From Actinomycetota bacterium (lineage in GTDB: Bacteria > Desulfobacterota > Deferrimicrobia > Deferrimicrobiales > Deferrimicrobiaceae): a stretch of 15,761 bases of DNA. Location: contig JAENIX010000008.1 in assembly GCA_016844415.1 (NCBI GenBank), positions 1 to 15,761 of the forward strand. Direction: 5' to 3'. Positions 7,667 through 15,014 of this stretch are shown in pieces. The position numbers and the translations under genes were made by a program. The notes under the pieces are model-generated. The model had not been told where the DNA came from. It was given only the letters and a program-made list of their open reading frames with translations, and made no database searches. How positions within the stretch are numbered: the stretch's first letter is position 1; each line of letters starts with the position of its first letter.

Positions 7667-10441
7667 TCACCCTCCCTGCGCCGCGTCTCCGGGGGGCGGG
7701 CCCGGTGAAACGGGATTCCCGTGGAACGCCGCCAGAAGATTGTCCGCGTCCTCCCCGTGTTCCGGGTACACGACCGACGTCTGCGCGGCTTCGTAGCCGC
7801 GCCTGCGCAATATGTCCACGAGTCGCGCCGCCGTGTTTCCCAGCGCCGAGCCGGAGATTTCCATCAGGAGGACATAAAGGCAATCCGGCCGGTCGCCATG
7901 GCCGATGACTTCGTCTTTGCGCGTGTTCTCCAGGACGACCTCCCCGGCTTTCATCAGGAACTCGGGGCCGGCGCAGCCCCTGAATTCGAGCTGGAGGATT
8001 CCGAAACCGCTCCCTCTTTTCCGGTGATATTCCAGGACGTCGCGGACCTTTCCCCGGAACGCCTCGCTCTCAAGGACCAGGTTCTCCGGCCGTATCGAGC
8101 CGCCGAGGGCCGGCTCCGGTGCAGGGATGTCCTCCGGAAAGAGTTCAGGCCGACAAGGCAGCGTGAAGAAGAACCGGCTCCCTTTCCCCTCTTCGCTCTC
8201 GACCCAGATCCTGCCTCCGTGGAGCTCGACGAGCTTCTTCGTGAGCGCCAGCCCGAGCCCCGTTCCTTCGTACTTCTTCGTGTACGTCGATTCCAGCTGC
8301 GTGAACTCGGTGAACAGCTTCGCCATGTCCTCGGCCTTGATCCCGATCCCCGTATCCGAGACGCAGATACGGACGGCGTCGTCCTCCTTCGAAGCCGTCA
8401 GCGTGACGGATCCCCCTTCCGGCGTGAACTTGACGGCGTTGGACAGCAGGTTGAACAGGATCTGCTTCACTTTCCTCTCGTCCGCCTCGATCGTCTCTTC
8501 CACCCCGGGCCCGATCTCGACCGAGAGCCGGATGTCGTTCTTCAAGGCTCTCTCCGTAAGCATGGTCACCGACGCCTGGATCACGCCCTTCAGCGCGACC
8601 GGAGCCGCTTCCAGCGTCATTTTCCCGGCTTCCACCTTGGACAGATCCAGGATGTCGTTGATCAGCCCCAGCAGGTGCTTCCCGCTCTCCTCGATGTAGC
8701 GCACGTACTCGGACTGCTTCTCGTTGAGCTTCCCGTAGAACTCCTTCTTCAGGACCCCTGAAAAACCGATGACGGAGTTGAGCGGCGTCCGGAGCTCGTG
8801 CGACATGTTGGCGAGAAAATCCGACTTGGCGCGGTTGGCTGCCTCGGCGGCTTCCTTGGCCGCGCGAATCTCCTCGGTCGCGCGCCTGCTTTCGGTGATG
8901 TCCTCCTTGATCGCCACGAAGTGGGTGATCTCCCCTTTCGCGCTCCGGACGGGAGCGATGAGGGTGTGCTCCCAATAGGTTTCGCCGTTCTTTTTCCTGT
9001 TGTAGAATTCTCCCCGCCACAGATCCCCTGCGAGAACGGTCTTCCACAGGTTTTTGTAGAAATCGTCGCCATGCACCCCCGTTTTCAGGATCCGGGGATT
9101 TTGCCCGACGGCCTCGTCGAGCGTATATCCCGTCAACTCGACGAACCGGGGATTTACGTATTCGATCGTTCCGTCGCAGCTCGTGATGACGACGGAGACC
9201 GGGCTCTGCTCGACGGCGCGGGAAAGTTTCTGGAGCTGGCCCTCGATCTCCTTTCGCTTCGTGATGTCCCTCAGGACGCACGCGAACATCTGGCGACCGT
9301 GGATAAAGAATTCGTTGGCGGCCAGCTCGAGGGGAATCTTGCGGCCGTCCCTGTGGAGGCCGATCGCTTCGGTCCGGTACCCCGAATTCCTCGGCCCAGG
9401 GACCTTCAGGTACTTTTCCACGAACTCCCTGATCTGGTATTTGTGCTCGATGGGAGTCAGGATCGCGACGTTCTTGCCGGTCACTTCCGCCGAGGCGTAG
9501 CCGAAGATGTGCTCCGCCGCGGGGTTGAAGGAATCGATGACTCCGCTTCCGTCGATCGTCAGGATTCCGTCCCCTGCCGCGGACAGGATGATGCGGGTAC
9601 GCTCCTCGTGTTCCCCGAGCTCGGCGGTGCGCAAGGCGACTTTTTCCTCGAGCTCCTCCCGGTTCCGCCCGAGGTGCTCGTCCCGCAGCTGGATCTGCCC
9701 CAGCATCTCGTTGAAGCCTTTGATGAGGTCGCCGATCTCGTCGCCGCTCTCCCCGGCGACACGCACCGAGTAGTCCTTCTCCCTCGATATATCCCTCATC
9801 GCCTGCCCCAGGTGGAGGATCGGACCGGTGATCGTTCCCTGGAGCCTGGAAAACACGAGGTACACCATGGAAAAGGACCCGAGCATGAATACCGAGGTGA
9901 CGGCAAGAAACCAGGTCAGCCGGGCCCAGAGATCCTTCATGTTCGCCAGGAGTACCACCGTGGAGACCTTCTGGCCGTCCAGAAAGATCGGCACCGCGGC
10001 TACTACCCTGAAATTCCAGTTCCAGATCGTGTCGTTTTCCGCCGTCAGCCGGGACAGGACCAGGCGTCCTTTCCCCGCAGGACCGTCGCCTTCCTCCTTC
10101 TCCGGTCCCGGCGGGTCGGGGCCGGCGCCCCCTGCGGTGTACTTCGCGAACACCTCGCCGTCGTTGGTCAGGAGGTACGTGGCCACGATATACGGCTGGG
10201 CGCGCAGCGCCGACAGGGTCTCCGCCGCGGCCTTCGGGTCGTTGAACGTCACGGCCGCCGCCGTGTTGGTCCCCAGAATCTGCCCCAGCGCGGAGATTTC
10301 CTGGCGCAGCGTCATGCGGTACGAGAGCGCTTCGGTGATCGCGAACGCCAGGGAGGCCACGATCACGACCGCGCCGCTCGCCGCCATGACGATGGTCATG
10401 AGCTTGCGCTTGAGGGGCGCGTCGCGGAAGGCGCCGGTCAC
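7667..10441 (-). CDS. CHASE8-HAMP-PAS-PAS histidine kinase with C-terminal GGDEF-like remnant
   Basis: This 924-residue membrane sensor has TM1 at about 15-36, a periplasmic CHASE8-type sensor (about 37-175, with the AAVTFNDPKAAAETL pattern), TM2 at about 177-197 and HAMP at about 198-252. PAS domains lie at about 280-397 and 405-515. HisKA has NMSHELRTP with His548. The ATPase has N664/N668, DTGIG 696-700 and EGTGLGLAL 725-733. After the ATPase, residues about 785-905 resemble a diguanylate cyclase fold without the signature: RKDEVIGHG leads to DRPDCLYVLL where GGDEF would stand. The GTG start shares four bases (GTGA) with the end of the YfiR-like gene, implying translational coupling. The open frame extends far upstream, but only as a shadow of that gene. 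CHASE8 is the input domain of YfiN/TpbB cyclases, so the input looks borrowed from that system. There is no receiver in the protein; phosphate should go to the two downstream receivers. Confidence 0.92.
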   Translation of the reverse strand: MTGAFRDAPLKRKLMTIVMAASGAVVIVASLAFAITEALSYRMTLRQEISALGQILGTNTAAAVTFNDPKAAAETLSALRAQPYIVATYLLTNDGEVFAKYTAGGAGPDPPGPEKEEGDGPAGKGRLVLSRLTAENDTIWNWNFRVVAAVPIFLDGQKVSTVVLLANMKDLWARLTWFLAVTSVFMLGSFSMVYLVFSRLQGTITGPILHLGQAMRDISREKDYSVRVAGESGDEIGDLIKGFNEMLGQIQLRDEHLGRNREELEEKVALRTAELGEHEERTRIILSAAGDGILTIDGSGVIDSFNPAAEHIFGYASAEVTGKNVAILTPIEHKYQIREFVEKYLKVPGPRNSGYRTEAIGLHRDGRKIPLELAANEFFIHGRQMFACVLRDITKRKEIEGQLQKLSRAVEQSPVSVVITSCDGTIEYVNPRFVELTGYTLDEAVGQNPRILKTGVHGDDFYKNLWKTVLAGDLWRGEFYNRKKNGETYWEHTLIAPVRSAKGEITHFVAIKEDITESRRATEEIRAAKEAAEAANRAKSDFLANMSHELRTPLNSVIGFSGVLKKEFYGKLNEKQSEYVRYIEESGKHLLGLINDILDLSKVEAGKMTLEAAPVALKGVIQASVTMLTERALKNDIRLSVEIGPGVEETIEADERKVKQILFNLLSNAVKFTPEGGSVTLTASKEDDAVRICVSDTGIGIKAEDMAKLFTEFTQLESTYTKKYEGTGLGLALTKKLVELHGGRIWVESEEGKGSRFFFTLPCRPELFPEDIPAPEPALGGSIRPENLVLESEAFRGKVRDVLEYHRKRGSGFGILQLEFRGCAGPEFLMKAGEVVLENTRKDEVIGHGDRPDCLYVLLMEISGSALGNTAARLVDILRRRGYEAAQTSVVYPEHGEDADNLLAAFHGNPVSPGPPPGDAAQGG

Positions 10442-11037
10442 TTCCCCTCCCTTCGTCCCGGCCTGACGATCTTCGCCAGCCCGAGGAGCTTCGAGCTGAT
10501 CTGCAGGCGGGTCCGCTGGGCCGCCTCCATGTTGATCTCGATCCCGATCCGTCGCTCCTCGTTCACCAGGTTGATGGTTCCCCCGTCCCGGGCGAAACCG
10601 TCCACGTCGCCGACCGTCAGGACGTTCCAGTTTTTCGTCGCCTGCAGGATCTTCGGCAGGAGGGTCTTCTCCGACGCGCTGACGTAGAGGAGGTGGCACC
10701 GCTCCAGTTCCCCGAGATTCGCCGCGTACCGGACGACGATCGGCCTTCCGTTGGCGGTTTTTCCCTTCAGGGATTTGAGGGCGTCGCCGAACGGGTCCTC
10801 GCCGAACACAATAAAGACGATGGGGCTCGCGGGGCCCGCGAAGGCGTCGGCGGGCCACTCGACGAACTTGGCGAAGTTGTACAGGAAGGCGGCCTTGACC
10901 GCGTACTCCGGCGCCGGTTCCCCGCGGGCGAACGACGGCGCTCCCCCGGGAATCAGCATCGCGACCAGGACGATCCCGGCGGCGATTCTTGCGGCCCGGC
11001 CACGAGCCGGGGCACGGCTGGGTTTACGGTTCGTCAT
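10438..11037 (-). CDS. YfiR-family periplasmic protein (DUF4154)
   Basis: This 199-residue protein begins with a basic N-terminus and a hydrophobic signal segment (about 17-37), so it is exported. The mature part has the YfiR/DUF4154 pattern: YAVKAAFLYNFAKFVEWP (about 45-62), IVFGEDPFGDAL (about 75-86), CHLLYVS (about 114-120), and GFARDGGTINLV followed by an EINMEAAQR segment (about 146-173). In Pseudomonas, YfiR sits in the periplasm and represses YfiN through its CHASE8-type domain until redox state or YfiB releases it. Here the following gene is a CHASE8 kinase and shares four bases with this one, so the same periplasmic contact is likely but with a kinase as target. It starts nine bases after the receptor stop. 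Only one Cys (114) is evident, so the disulfide switch known in YfiR may not apply. Confidence 0.9.
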   Translation of the reverse strand: MTNRKPSRAPARGRAARIAAGIVLVAMLIPGGAPSFARGEPAPEYAVKAAFLYNFAKFVEWPADAFAGPASPIVFIVFGEDPFGDALKSLKGKTANGRPIVVRYAANLGELERCHLLYVSASEKTLLPKILQATKNWNVLTVGDVDGFARDGGTINLVNEERRIGIEINMEAAQRTRLQISSKLLGLAKIVRPGRREGK

Positions 11038-11046
11038 CCCCCGGTC

Positions 11047-13074
11047 CTAAAACCGATATGTGATCTTTGTCCGGAAACTCCGGCCATCCTGCGGAAGGAT
11101 GTCCTCGGGCACCTTGTTTCCCGTCGGGTCGCCGTACCGGTAGCCGAAGAGGTTGTAGACGCCGGCCGATCCGTCCAGCCCCTTGACCAGGTTCCGGCCG
11201 AACAGGGTCAGGTTGACCACGGAATAGGCCCGCGCGGTGTCGCCCAGGAGCGACGTCCGCTTGCTCACATACTGGGTTTCCCCGCCGGCGAAGACCTTTT
11301 CGGTCAATAGAGGGGCGATCAGGTTGAGCTTGGCCAGGTGCCGGGGCGAATTGATCAGGCTCTGGCCGAGTCCATCCGTGGTCTCCTGGTAGGTATAGCT
11401 GGCCCGGCCTTCCAGGCCGTTCCCCCAACGGCCGTTCAATTCCGTCTCCACCCCCACAGGGTCGGTTTTCTGGGTGATCAGGTCCGTAATCTTGTAGGAG
11501 TAGCCGGCGGCGAGAAGGCGGAGGTGATCCCCGATCGACTGCTCGATGACGCCCTCGACGGTCTCGATCTTCTCGGGGCCGAGGGCGGGATTCGCCTTCT
11601 GGGTAACCTCGCCGTCGGTGTAGAACATTTCGAACACGTTCGGGGCGCGGAACGCCTTTCCGTAAAGGAGCTTGAGTGTCGTCTTCGGCCGCGGATTGTA
11701 GATCAGGGCGACCCTCGGGTTGGTGGTCCCACCGAAGGTCGAGTACTGATCGTGGCGGATCCCAGCGTTCAGGATCAGCCCCTTTGCGATCTCGAATTCG
11801 TCCTGGAGATAAATCGCCCAGATCCTGGTGCTCCTCTTATCGTCGAGCCGGCTCGCGGACGGGTTTTCGTCGAAATTGCCCTGATCCTGCCGGAAGTAGT
11901 CCCGGTACTCCACCCCCACGGTAAGCCGGTGGGTCTCCAGCATCCTCCGCGTCAGTTTTGCTTCGGCCCCCCACCATGCGTTCCGGGTGTCGTCCTTGTT
12001 CACGAACAGGAACGGCGGGACCGGGTTGATCGCGTTATCCGAGAACACATAGTCCCCGCGGTAGCCGTACCAGTCGTAAAAGACCTTGGCGGCGATACTC
12101 GTCTTCTCATCGAAATTGCCGTCGTACTTGAGGTCCGCGTAATACCGGTCGTCGACCGTCCGGTTCCGCGGGTCGTTGAACACCGTGCCGTAGGAGCCGG
12201 TAGGGATCGTTTTCTCCCGGGAGATGTAGGCGGCCTGGAAGGTGAAGTCGCGGTAGGCGAAGGTGGAGAAGAAGCTCTGGAACTTGTCGCCGTCCCTCTT
12301 TTCCGCGATCCCGTTGTTGGTGGCGGGGTCGTTGAATTCCGGAAAGAAGAGGTTCTGTCCCTCGCTGCGGAATACGGTTCCGGAAAGGAGGACCTCCAGC
12401 CCGCTTCCGAACCGGTTACCGTACGTGGTCCGCCCCTTGAAGGTCCCGAAGCTGGCGGCCTCCCCCGAAACCTCGATGCCCTTCAGATCCTTTCCCCGCC
12501 TCGTGATGACGTTGATGACCCCGAAGAAGGCGTTGCTACCGTAGAGCGACGAGCTCGGTCCCCGGATGACCTCCACGCGGTCGATGAGGTCCACGTCGAG
12601 GATGAACTCCGTCCCCACGACCGCGGTGTCGTAGATCCCGTCGTTGATCCGGTGGCCGTCCACCAGGAGAAGCAGCCGGGTATTGAAATCCCCCGGCGGG
12701 GCAAATCCCCTGACACCGATGTAGTTGTAATTCCGGTCGTAGGTGGAGTAGAAGGACCGCAGGCTTTTCAGGATGTCCGCTAGGGTCCGGTACCCGAACT
12801 TCCGGATCTCTTCGGCCGTAACGACGCTCACCGAGGAAGGAGCCTCCGTCGCTTTCTGCTCGTATTTGGAGGCGCTGTAGACGGACACGTTCATCAGGGA
12901 CTCGAGGCTCATCTCCGTGAGGTCGTTGAACGCAAGCGCCGCCGGACCTCCCTCCGCGGCCGAAACATCGGCCGGCCCGAAGATGCAAAGGAATCCGATC
13001 GCCGCGCCCGCCAGGACCCGCCCCGCCGAACTGCCCGGGCGCCCGGGAAAGCGGCGCGCCTTAGAAATCGCCAT
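11047..13074 (-). CDS. TonB-dependent outer-membrane receptor
   Basis: This 675-residue protein has a signal peptide (about 1-40, hydrophobic core about 19-33, Ala-Ala before the likely cut), then a plug domain (about 50-195). The plug shows YSASKYEQKATEAPSS (66-81), VTAEEI, a GVRGF strand, LLLVDGHR, VEVIRGPSSSLYGSNAF and VINVITRRG. A beta-barrel follows, ending in Phe (KITYRF), the C-terminal signal for outer-membrane assembly. The ATG is preceded by AGGAG seven bases upstream. There is no extra N-terminal signalling domain of the FecA/FpvA kind, so any signal to the cell would pass through the periplasmic YfiR-like protein encoded next. The substrate cannot be read from the sequence. It is first in the operon, and no cobalamin or c-di-GMP riboswitch was recognised in the 170-base leader. 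Confidence 0.95.
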   Translation of the reverse strand: MAISKARRFPGRPGSSAGRVLAGAAIGFLCIFGPADVSAAEGGPAALAFNDLTEMSLESLMNVSVYSASKYEQKATEAPSSVSVVTAEEIRKFGYRTLADILKSLRSFYSTYDRNYNYIGVRGFAPPGDFNTRLLLLVDGHRINDGIYDTAVVGTEFILDVDLIDRVEVIRGPSSSLYGSNAFFGVINVITRRGKDLKGIEVSGEAASFGTFKGRTTYGNRFGSGLEVLLSGTVFRSEGQNLFFPEFNDPATNNGIAEKRDGDKFQSFFSTFAYRDFTFQAAYISREKTIPTGSYGTVFNDPRNRTVDDRYYADLKYDGNFDEKTSIAAKVFYDWYGYRGDYVFSDNAINPVPPFLFVNKDDTRNAWWGAEAKLTRRMLETHRLTVGVEYRDYFRQDQGNFDENPSASRLDDKRSTRIWAIYLQDEFEIAKGLILNAGIRHDQYSTFGGTTNPRVALIYNPRPKTTLKLLYGKAFRAPNVFEMFYTDGEVTQKANPALGPEKIETVEGVIEQSIGDHLRLLAAGYSYKITDLITQKTDPVGVETELNGRWGNGLEGRASYTYQETTDGLGQSLINSPRHLAKLNLIAPLLTEKVFAGGETQYVSKRTSLLGDTARAYSVVNLTLFGRNLVKGLDGSAGVYNLFGYRYGDPTGNKVPEDILPQDGRSFRTKITYRF

Positions 13075-13245
13075 GATGCCTCTCCTATCCCCCGGGTTGA
13101 TGCTGCCCGGAGAGATCCAGGGATCCGCCCTTCATATCGCATCCGAGCCGAAGAATATTCAGTGTTTTCGCACGGGAGGGCGGGGCAACGCGGGCGGCGC
13201 GCAACATCATCAGCAATTGTTTATGAATAATTTCCCGGGGTGAGG

Positions 13246-13437
13246 ATGCGGAAACCGGTTTACCTGGCCGTCATCGGGGGCTCGATCGTGGTGTGCGCCG
13301 TCTCCCTCGTCGTCTCGCGGACGAGGTACACTCGGGGTTCAGTGGGTCTTGCCCCAGCGCCCGGCCTTTTTCGCCATCCACAGGTTGACCCCAAGACTGT
13401 CGGCGATGCTGGCATACGTCATACCCAGTCGGCGTAA
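13246..13437 (+). pseudogene. Truncated membrane-protein gene start, interrupted by HTH fragment copy B
   Basis: From ATG 13246 (or GTG 13240) the frame reads MRKPVYLAVIGG and continues through a clean membrane helix (about 4-23) to SRTRYTRG at about base 13335. It then runs antisense through copy B to a stop at 13437. The first 30 codons look like a genuine N-terminus with an anchor or signal segment; the rest does not. GGGG lies five bases before the ATG. The gene is divergent from the TonB operon. The parent family cannot be named from so short a piece. Confidence 0.4.
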
Positions 13438-13557
13438 ATGCACCACCTTTTTTGAAATCTTCATGTAGAACGGGACGGCGTCATTGTCCGCCAGGTCCAC
13501 CTCGATGGGGATTTCAGAGGCGGTTCGAATTCTTTCAGATGGGGCGCGCCATTTATC
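13339..13557 (-). pseudogene. HTH fragment, recombinase-tail-like (copy B)
   Basis: A minus-strand frame matches copy A from KWRAPSER to the WMAKKAGRW helix, about 75% identical in protein. An in-frame TAA (13558-13560) sits three codons before the similarity starts, and no ATG or GTG is available before it. The fragment therefore lacks its own start. A GTG and an ATG inside would give only 45-50 or fewer residues. Bases 13520-13554 are identical to 1245-1279 (35 of 35). It is a relic of the same element as copy A and its end coincides with the break in the membrane gene. Confidence 0.55.
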
Positions 13558-13651
13558 TTAAACTAATCGAACAGTTGCGTAACGCCATTTTGGCGCGCTT
13601 CCCCTGCCCCCTTTCTGGTTGCGCGGGGGTTGCGGATTTCGCCGACTCTGA

Positions 13652-13680
13652 TTGGTAGCCCATAACATGTATGTTATGAT
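13652..13680 (+). promoter_or_regulatory. Promoter with embedded 18-bp palindrome, upstream of XRE gene
   Basis: TTGGTA (13652-13657), 17 bases, TATGAT (13675-13680). Within it, CATAACAT-GT-ATGTTATG (13661-13678) is a perfect 8+8 dyad covering the spacer and most of the -10. A repressor bound there would block RNA polymerase. The XRE protein encoded 48 bases downstream is the obvious candidate. Confidence 0.7.
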
Positions 13681-13727
13681 GCCCTCACGTTGTGGGCAAT
13701 CGACTGTTACGGTGAGGCATGCCATAA

Positions 13728-14045
13728 ATGAGGAAAAAAATGCCGGCCAGGACGCACCGCCAGATGGTCGAGGCGTGGAAGAAGGATCCCGAATTCAAGG
13801 GCGCGTTTGACGAGACGGAAACGGAGTTCGCCCTGTTGCGCGAGCTGCTCGCAGCCCGAAGGAAGGCGGGTATGACGCAGGCCGGCGTGGCGGCAAAGAT
13901 GGGAACCAGACCCACCGCCGTCACCCGGTTGGAGACGGCCCTCTCTGCCAACAGGCATTCCCCCACGCTGGCCACGTTAAAGAAGTACGCCCGGGCCGTG
14001 GGGTGCAAGCTGGAAGTGCACCTCGTCCCGTCCAAGGCCAGGTGA
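13728..14045 (+). CDS. XRE-family HTH antitoxin-like regulator (HigA-like)
   Basis: This 105-residue protein has an N-terminal helical arm (about 8-35) and an XRE helix-turn-helix (about 36-75: LLAARRKAGMTQAGVAAKMG, then PTAVTRLE). A short tail ends in GCKLEVHLVPS, the strand often seen at the end of HigA-type antitoxins. Two starts compete: ATG 13728 with GAGG ten bases upstream, and ATG 13740 with TGAGGA five bases upstream; the second has the better ribosome site and removes only four residues. HigA genes normally follow a RelE/HigB-type toxin gene. None is present upstream (13558-13727 holds only the promoter region), so this one is an orphan or has changed partner. A Fic gene starts 46 bases downstream. 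Self-regulation through the 13661-13678 palindrome is likely. Confidence 0.85.
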   Translation: MRKKMPARTHRQMVEAWKKDPEFKGAFDETETEFALLRELLAARRKAGMTQAGVAAKMGTRPTAVTRLETALSANRHSPTLATLKKYARAVGCKLEVHLVPSKAR

Positions 14046-14091
14046 TGGCCTGGGACATCTCGACGCCGAAAACGATTCCGGGAGGCAGTCC

Positions 14092-14713
14092 TTGAAAAAG
14101 GGGCGTCGCTATGAGGAGACGGGGTTCATCGAAGGCCAGCACGAGCCCGGATCTCGTCGTCGCGTCCTTCGGAACCTCCTCGGTATCAAGAAAAAACGCG
14201 AGATTGAACGTGTCGAGTTGCGGGAGCAGGTTCGCGCGACAGAGGAACTGATCGATACCTACAGCCCCGACCATCGTTTCACATCGGACGATATTCGCAG
14301 GATCCACCGGATATGGTTTGCCCCTGTCTACGCATGGGCCGGGGAGTATCGGAAGGTCAATATGACCAAAGGCGGATTCACCTTTGCCGCTGCCGGTCAG
14401 ATTCCACGCCTGATGGAAATACACTCCATGCCGGGGGAAAAGCACCGAGGAGATTGTCCACGCCCTCGCCGTCGTGCATACGGAGTTGGTCCTTATCCAT
14501 CCGTTCCGGGAAGGGAACGGACGGGTAGCCCGAATGCTGGCAACGCTCATGGGGTTGCAGGCCGGGCTTCCGGCACTGGATTTCTCAGAAATCAGGGGAC
14601 GAAGGCGGAAGGATTTTTTCGCGGCTGTTCAGGCCGGGGTCGCGCGCGACTACCACCCTATGGAGAAGATCTTTACCGCCGTGATCCGGAGGACTTCTCG
14701 TAAACGTGCTTGA
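14092..14713 (+). pseudogene. Fic-domain protein (AMP-transferase type), frame disrupted
   Basis: A TTG start with GGAGG six bases upstream gives the N-terminus YEETGFIEGQHEPGSR and RRVLRNLLGIKKKREI, the opening of a well-known Fic group. Then come HRFTSDDIRRIHRIWF, YAWAGEYRKVN and GGFTFAAAGQIPRLM. Frame one ends its similarity at base 14415. The continuation is in the +1 frame from 14414: KYTPCRGKSTEEIVHALAVV, then the intact Fic motif HPFREGNGRVAR (14498-14533) and RDYHPMEKIF to a TGA at 14713. In relatives I recall about a dozen residues between RLM and the TPC segment. An out-of-frame deletion of some tens of bases therefore fits better than a single-base error. No (S/T)xxxE(G/N) inhibitory motif is seen within the protein. 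Fic enzymes attach AMP to target proteins and many act as toxins; this copy should be inactive unless the frame is restored. Confidence 0.8.
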
Positions 14714-14876
14714 AGGTAGGGGTGGCCTCATTCCGGAGGATTTCGAGTTCCTCCTTGGATAGATGTATCCCCTCGATGGCCGCGGAAGACGTCACAGTCG
14801 TGAGTACCCAATACCTGCGTTCCGCGGGGTCCTTCAGGTAGGGGTTCGTTTGAGATAGGGGCGGTTTCTTCGACAT
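14673..14876 (-). CDS. Small protein with Fic-inhibitory motif (VbhA-like antitoxin candidate)
   Basis: This 67-residue protein starts at ATG 14876 and opens with a TNPYLKDPAERR segment (10-21). It contains TSSAAIEGI (29-37), which satisfies the (S/T)xxxE(G/N) motif with Ser31, Glu35 and Gly36. In VbhA and in self-inhibited Fic proteins this motif places its Glu in the ATP site of the Fic enzyme and blocks AMP transfer. A charged helix (HLSKEELEILRNE, 38-50) follows. The gene is convergent with the Fic gene and overlaps its end by 41 bases. A TATAAT lies only six bases before the ATG and there is no ribosome site, so the message is probably leaderless. The inhibitor role is inferred from motif, size and position; a chance match of so short a motif is possible but less likely next to a Fic gene. 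Confidence 0.65.
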   Translation of the reverse strand: MSKKPPLSQTNPYLKDPAERRYWVLTTVTSSAAIEGIHLSKEELEILRNEATPTFKHVYEKSSGSRR

Positions 14877-14882
14877 GGTTGA

Positions 14883-14888
14883 ATTATA
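14883..14888 (-). promoter_or_regulatory. TATAAT -10 box of the small Fic-inhibitor-like gene
   Basis: A perfect TATAAT on the minus strand ends seven bases from the first base of the ATG at 14876, where transcription would start. The -35 region is weak (TTCATT at 18 bases, TCATTT at 17). The distance implies a leaderless transcript. Confidence 0.5.
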
Positions 14889-15014
14889 CCACGTGCCATT
14901 CCTTAAAATGAACGGTGTGGGGAAAAACAGCAAGGAGTACGAGCGCCCCGCCGACCGGCGGAGAAGGCTCGGTTGCAAGCAGGACCTGCAAGGGGAATGA
15001 ATCAGGGAAAGTTT

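Noticed and set aside
8798..10687. Long plus-strand open frame (629 codons) opposite the CHASE8 kinase, and similar ones at 11338-12783 and 6290-7225
   Set aside because: They are antisense shadows of clearly conserved genes in high-GC DNA; their translations are rich in Arg, Asp, Val and Pro and show no domain pattern.
13075..13245. Possible riboswitch in the leader of the TonB receptor gene
   Set aside because: No cobalamin box or c-di-GMP (GEMM) core could be recognised; only GC-rich short pairings are seen.
14418..14440. Fic frameshift explained by the GGGGG/AAAA run as a sequencing error or programmed slip
   Set aside because: The +1 frame already matches the family before the run (KYTPC starts at 14417), so the break lies upstream and residues are missing too.
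14899..15000. Plus-strand 30-codon ORF (ATG near 14909)
   Set aside because: No ribosome site, no recognisable pattern, ends just before the R3 repeat; not supportable as a gene.
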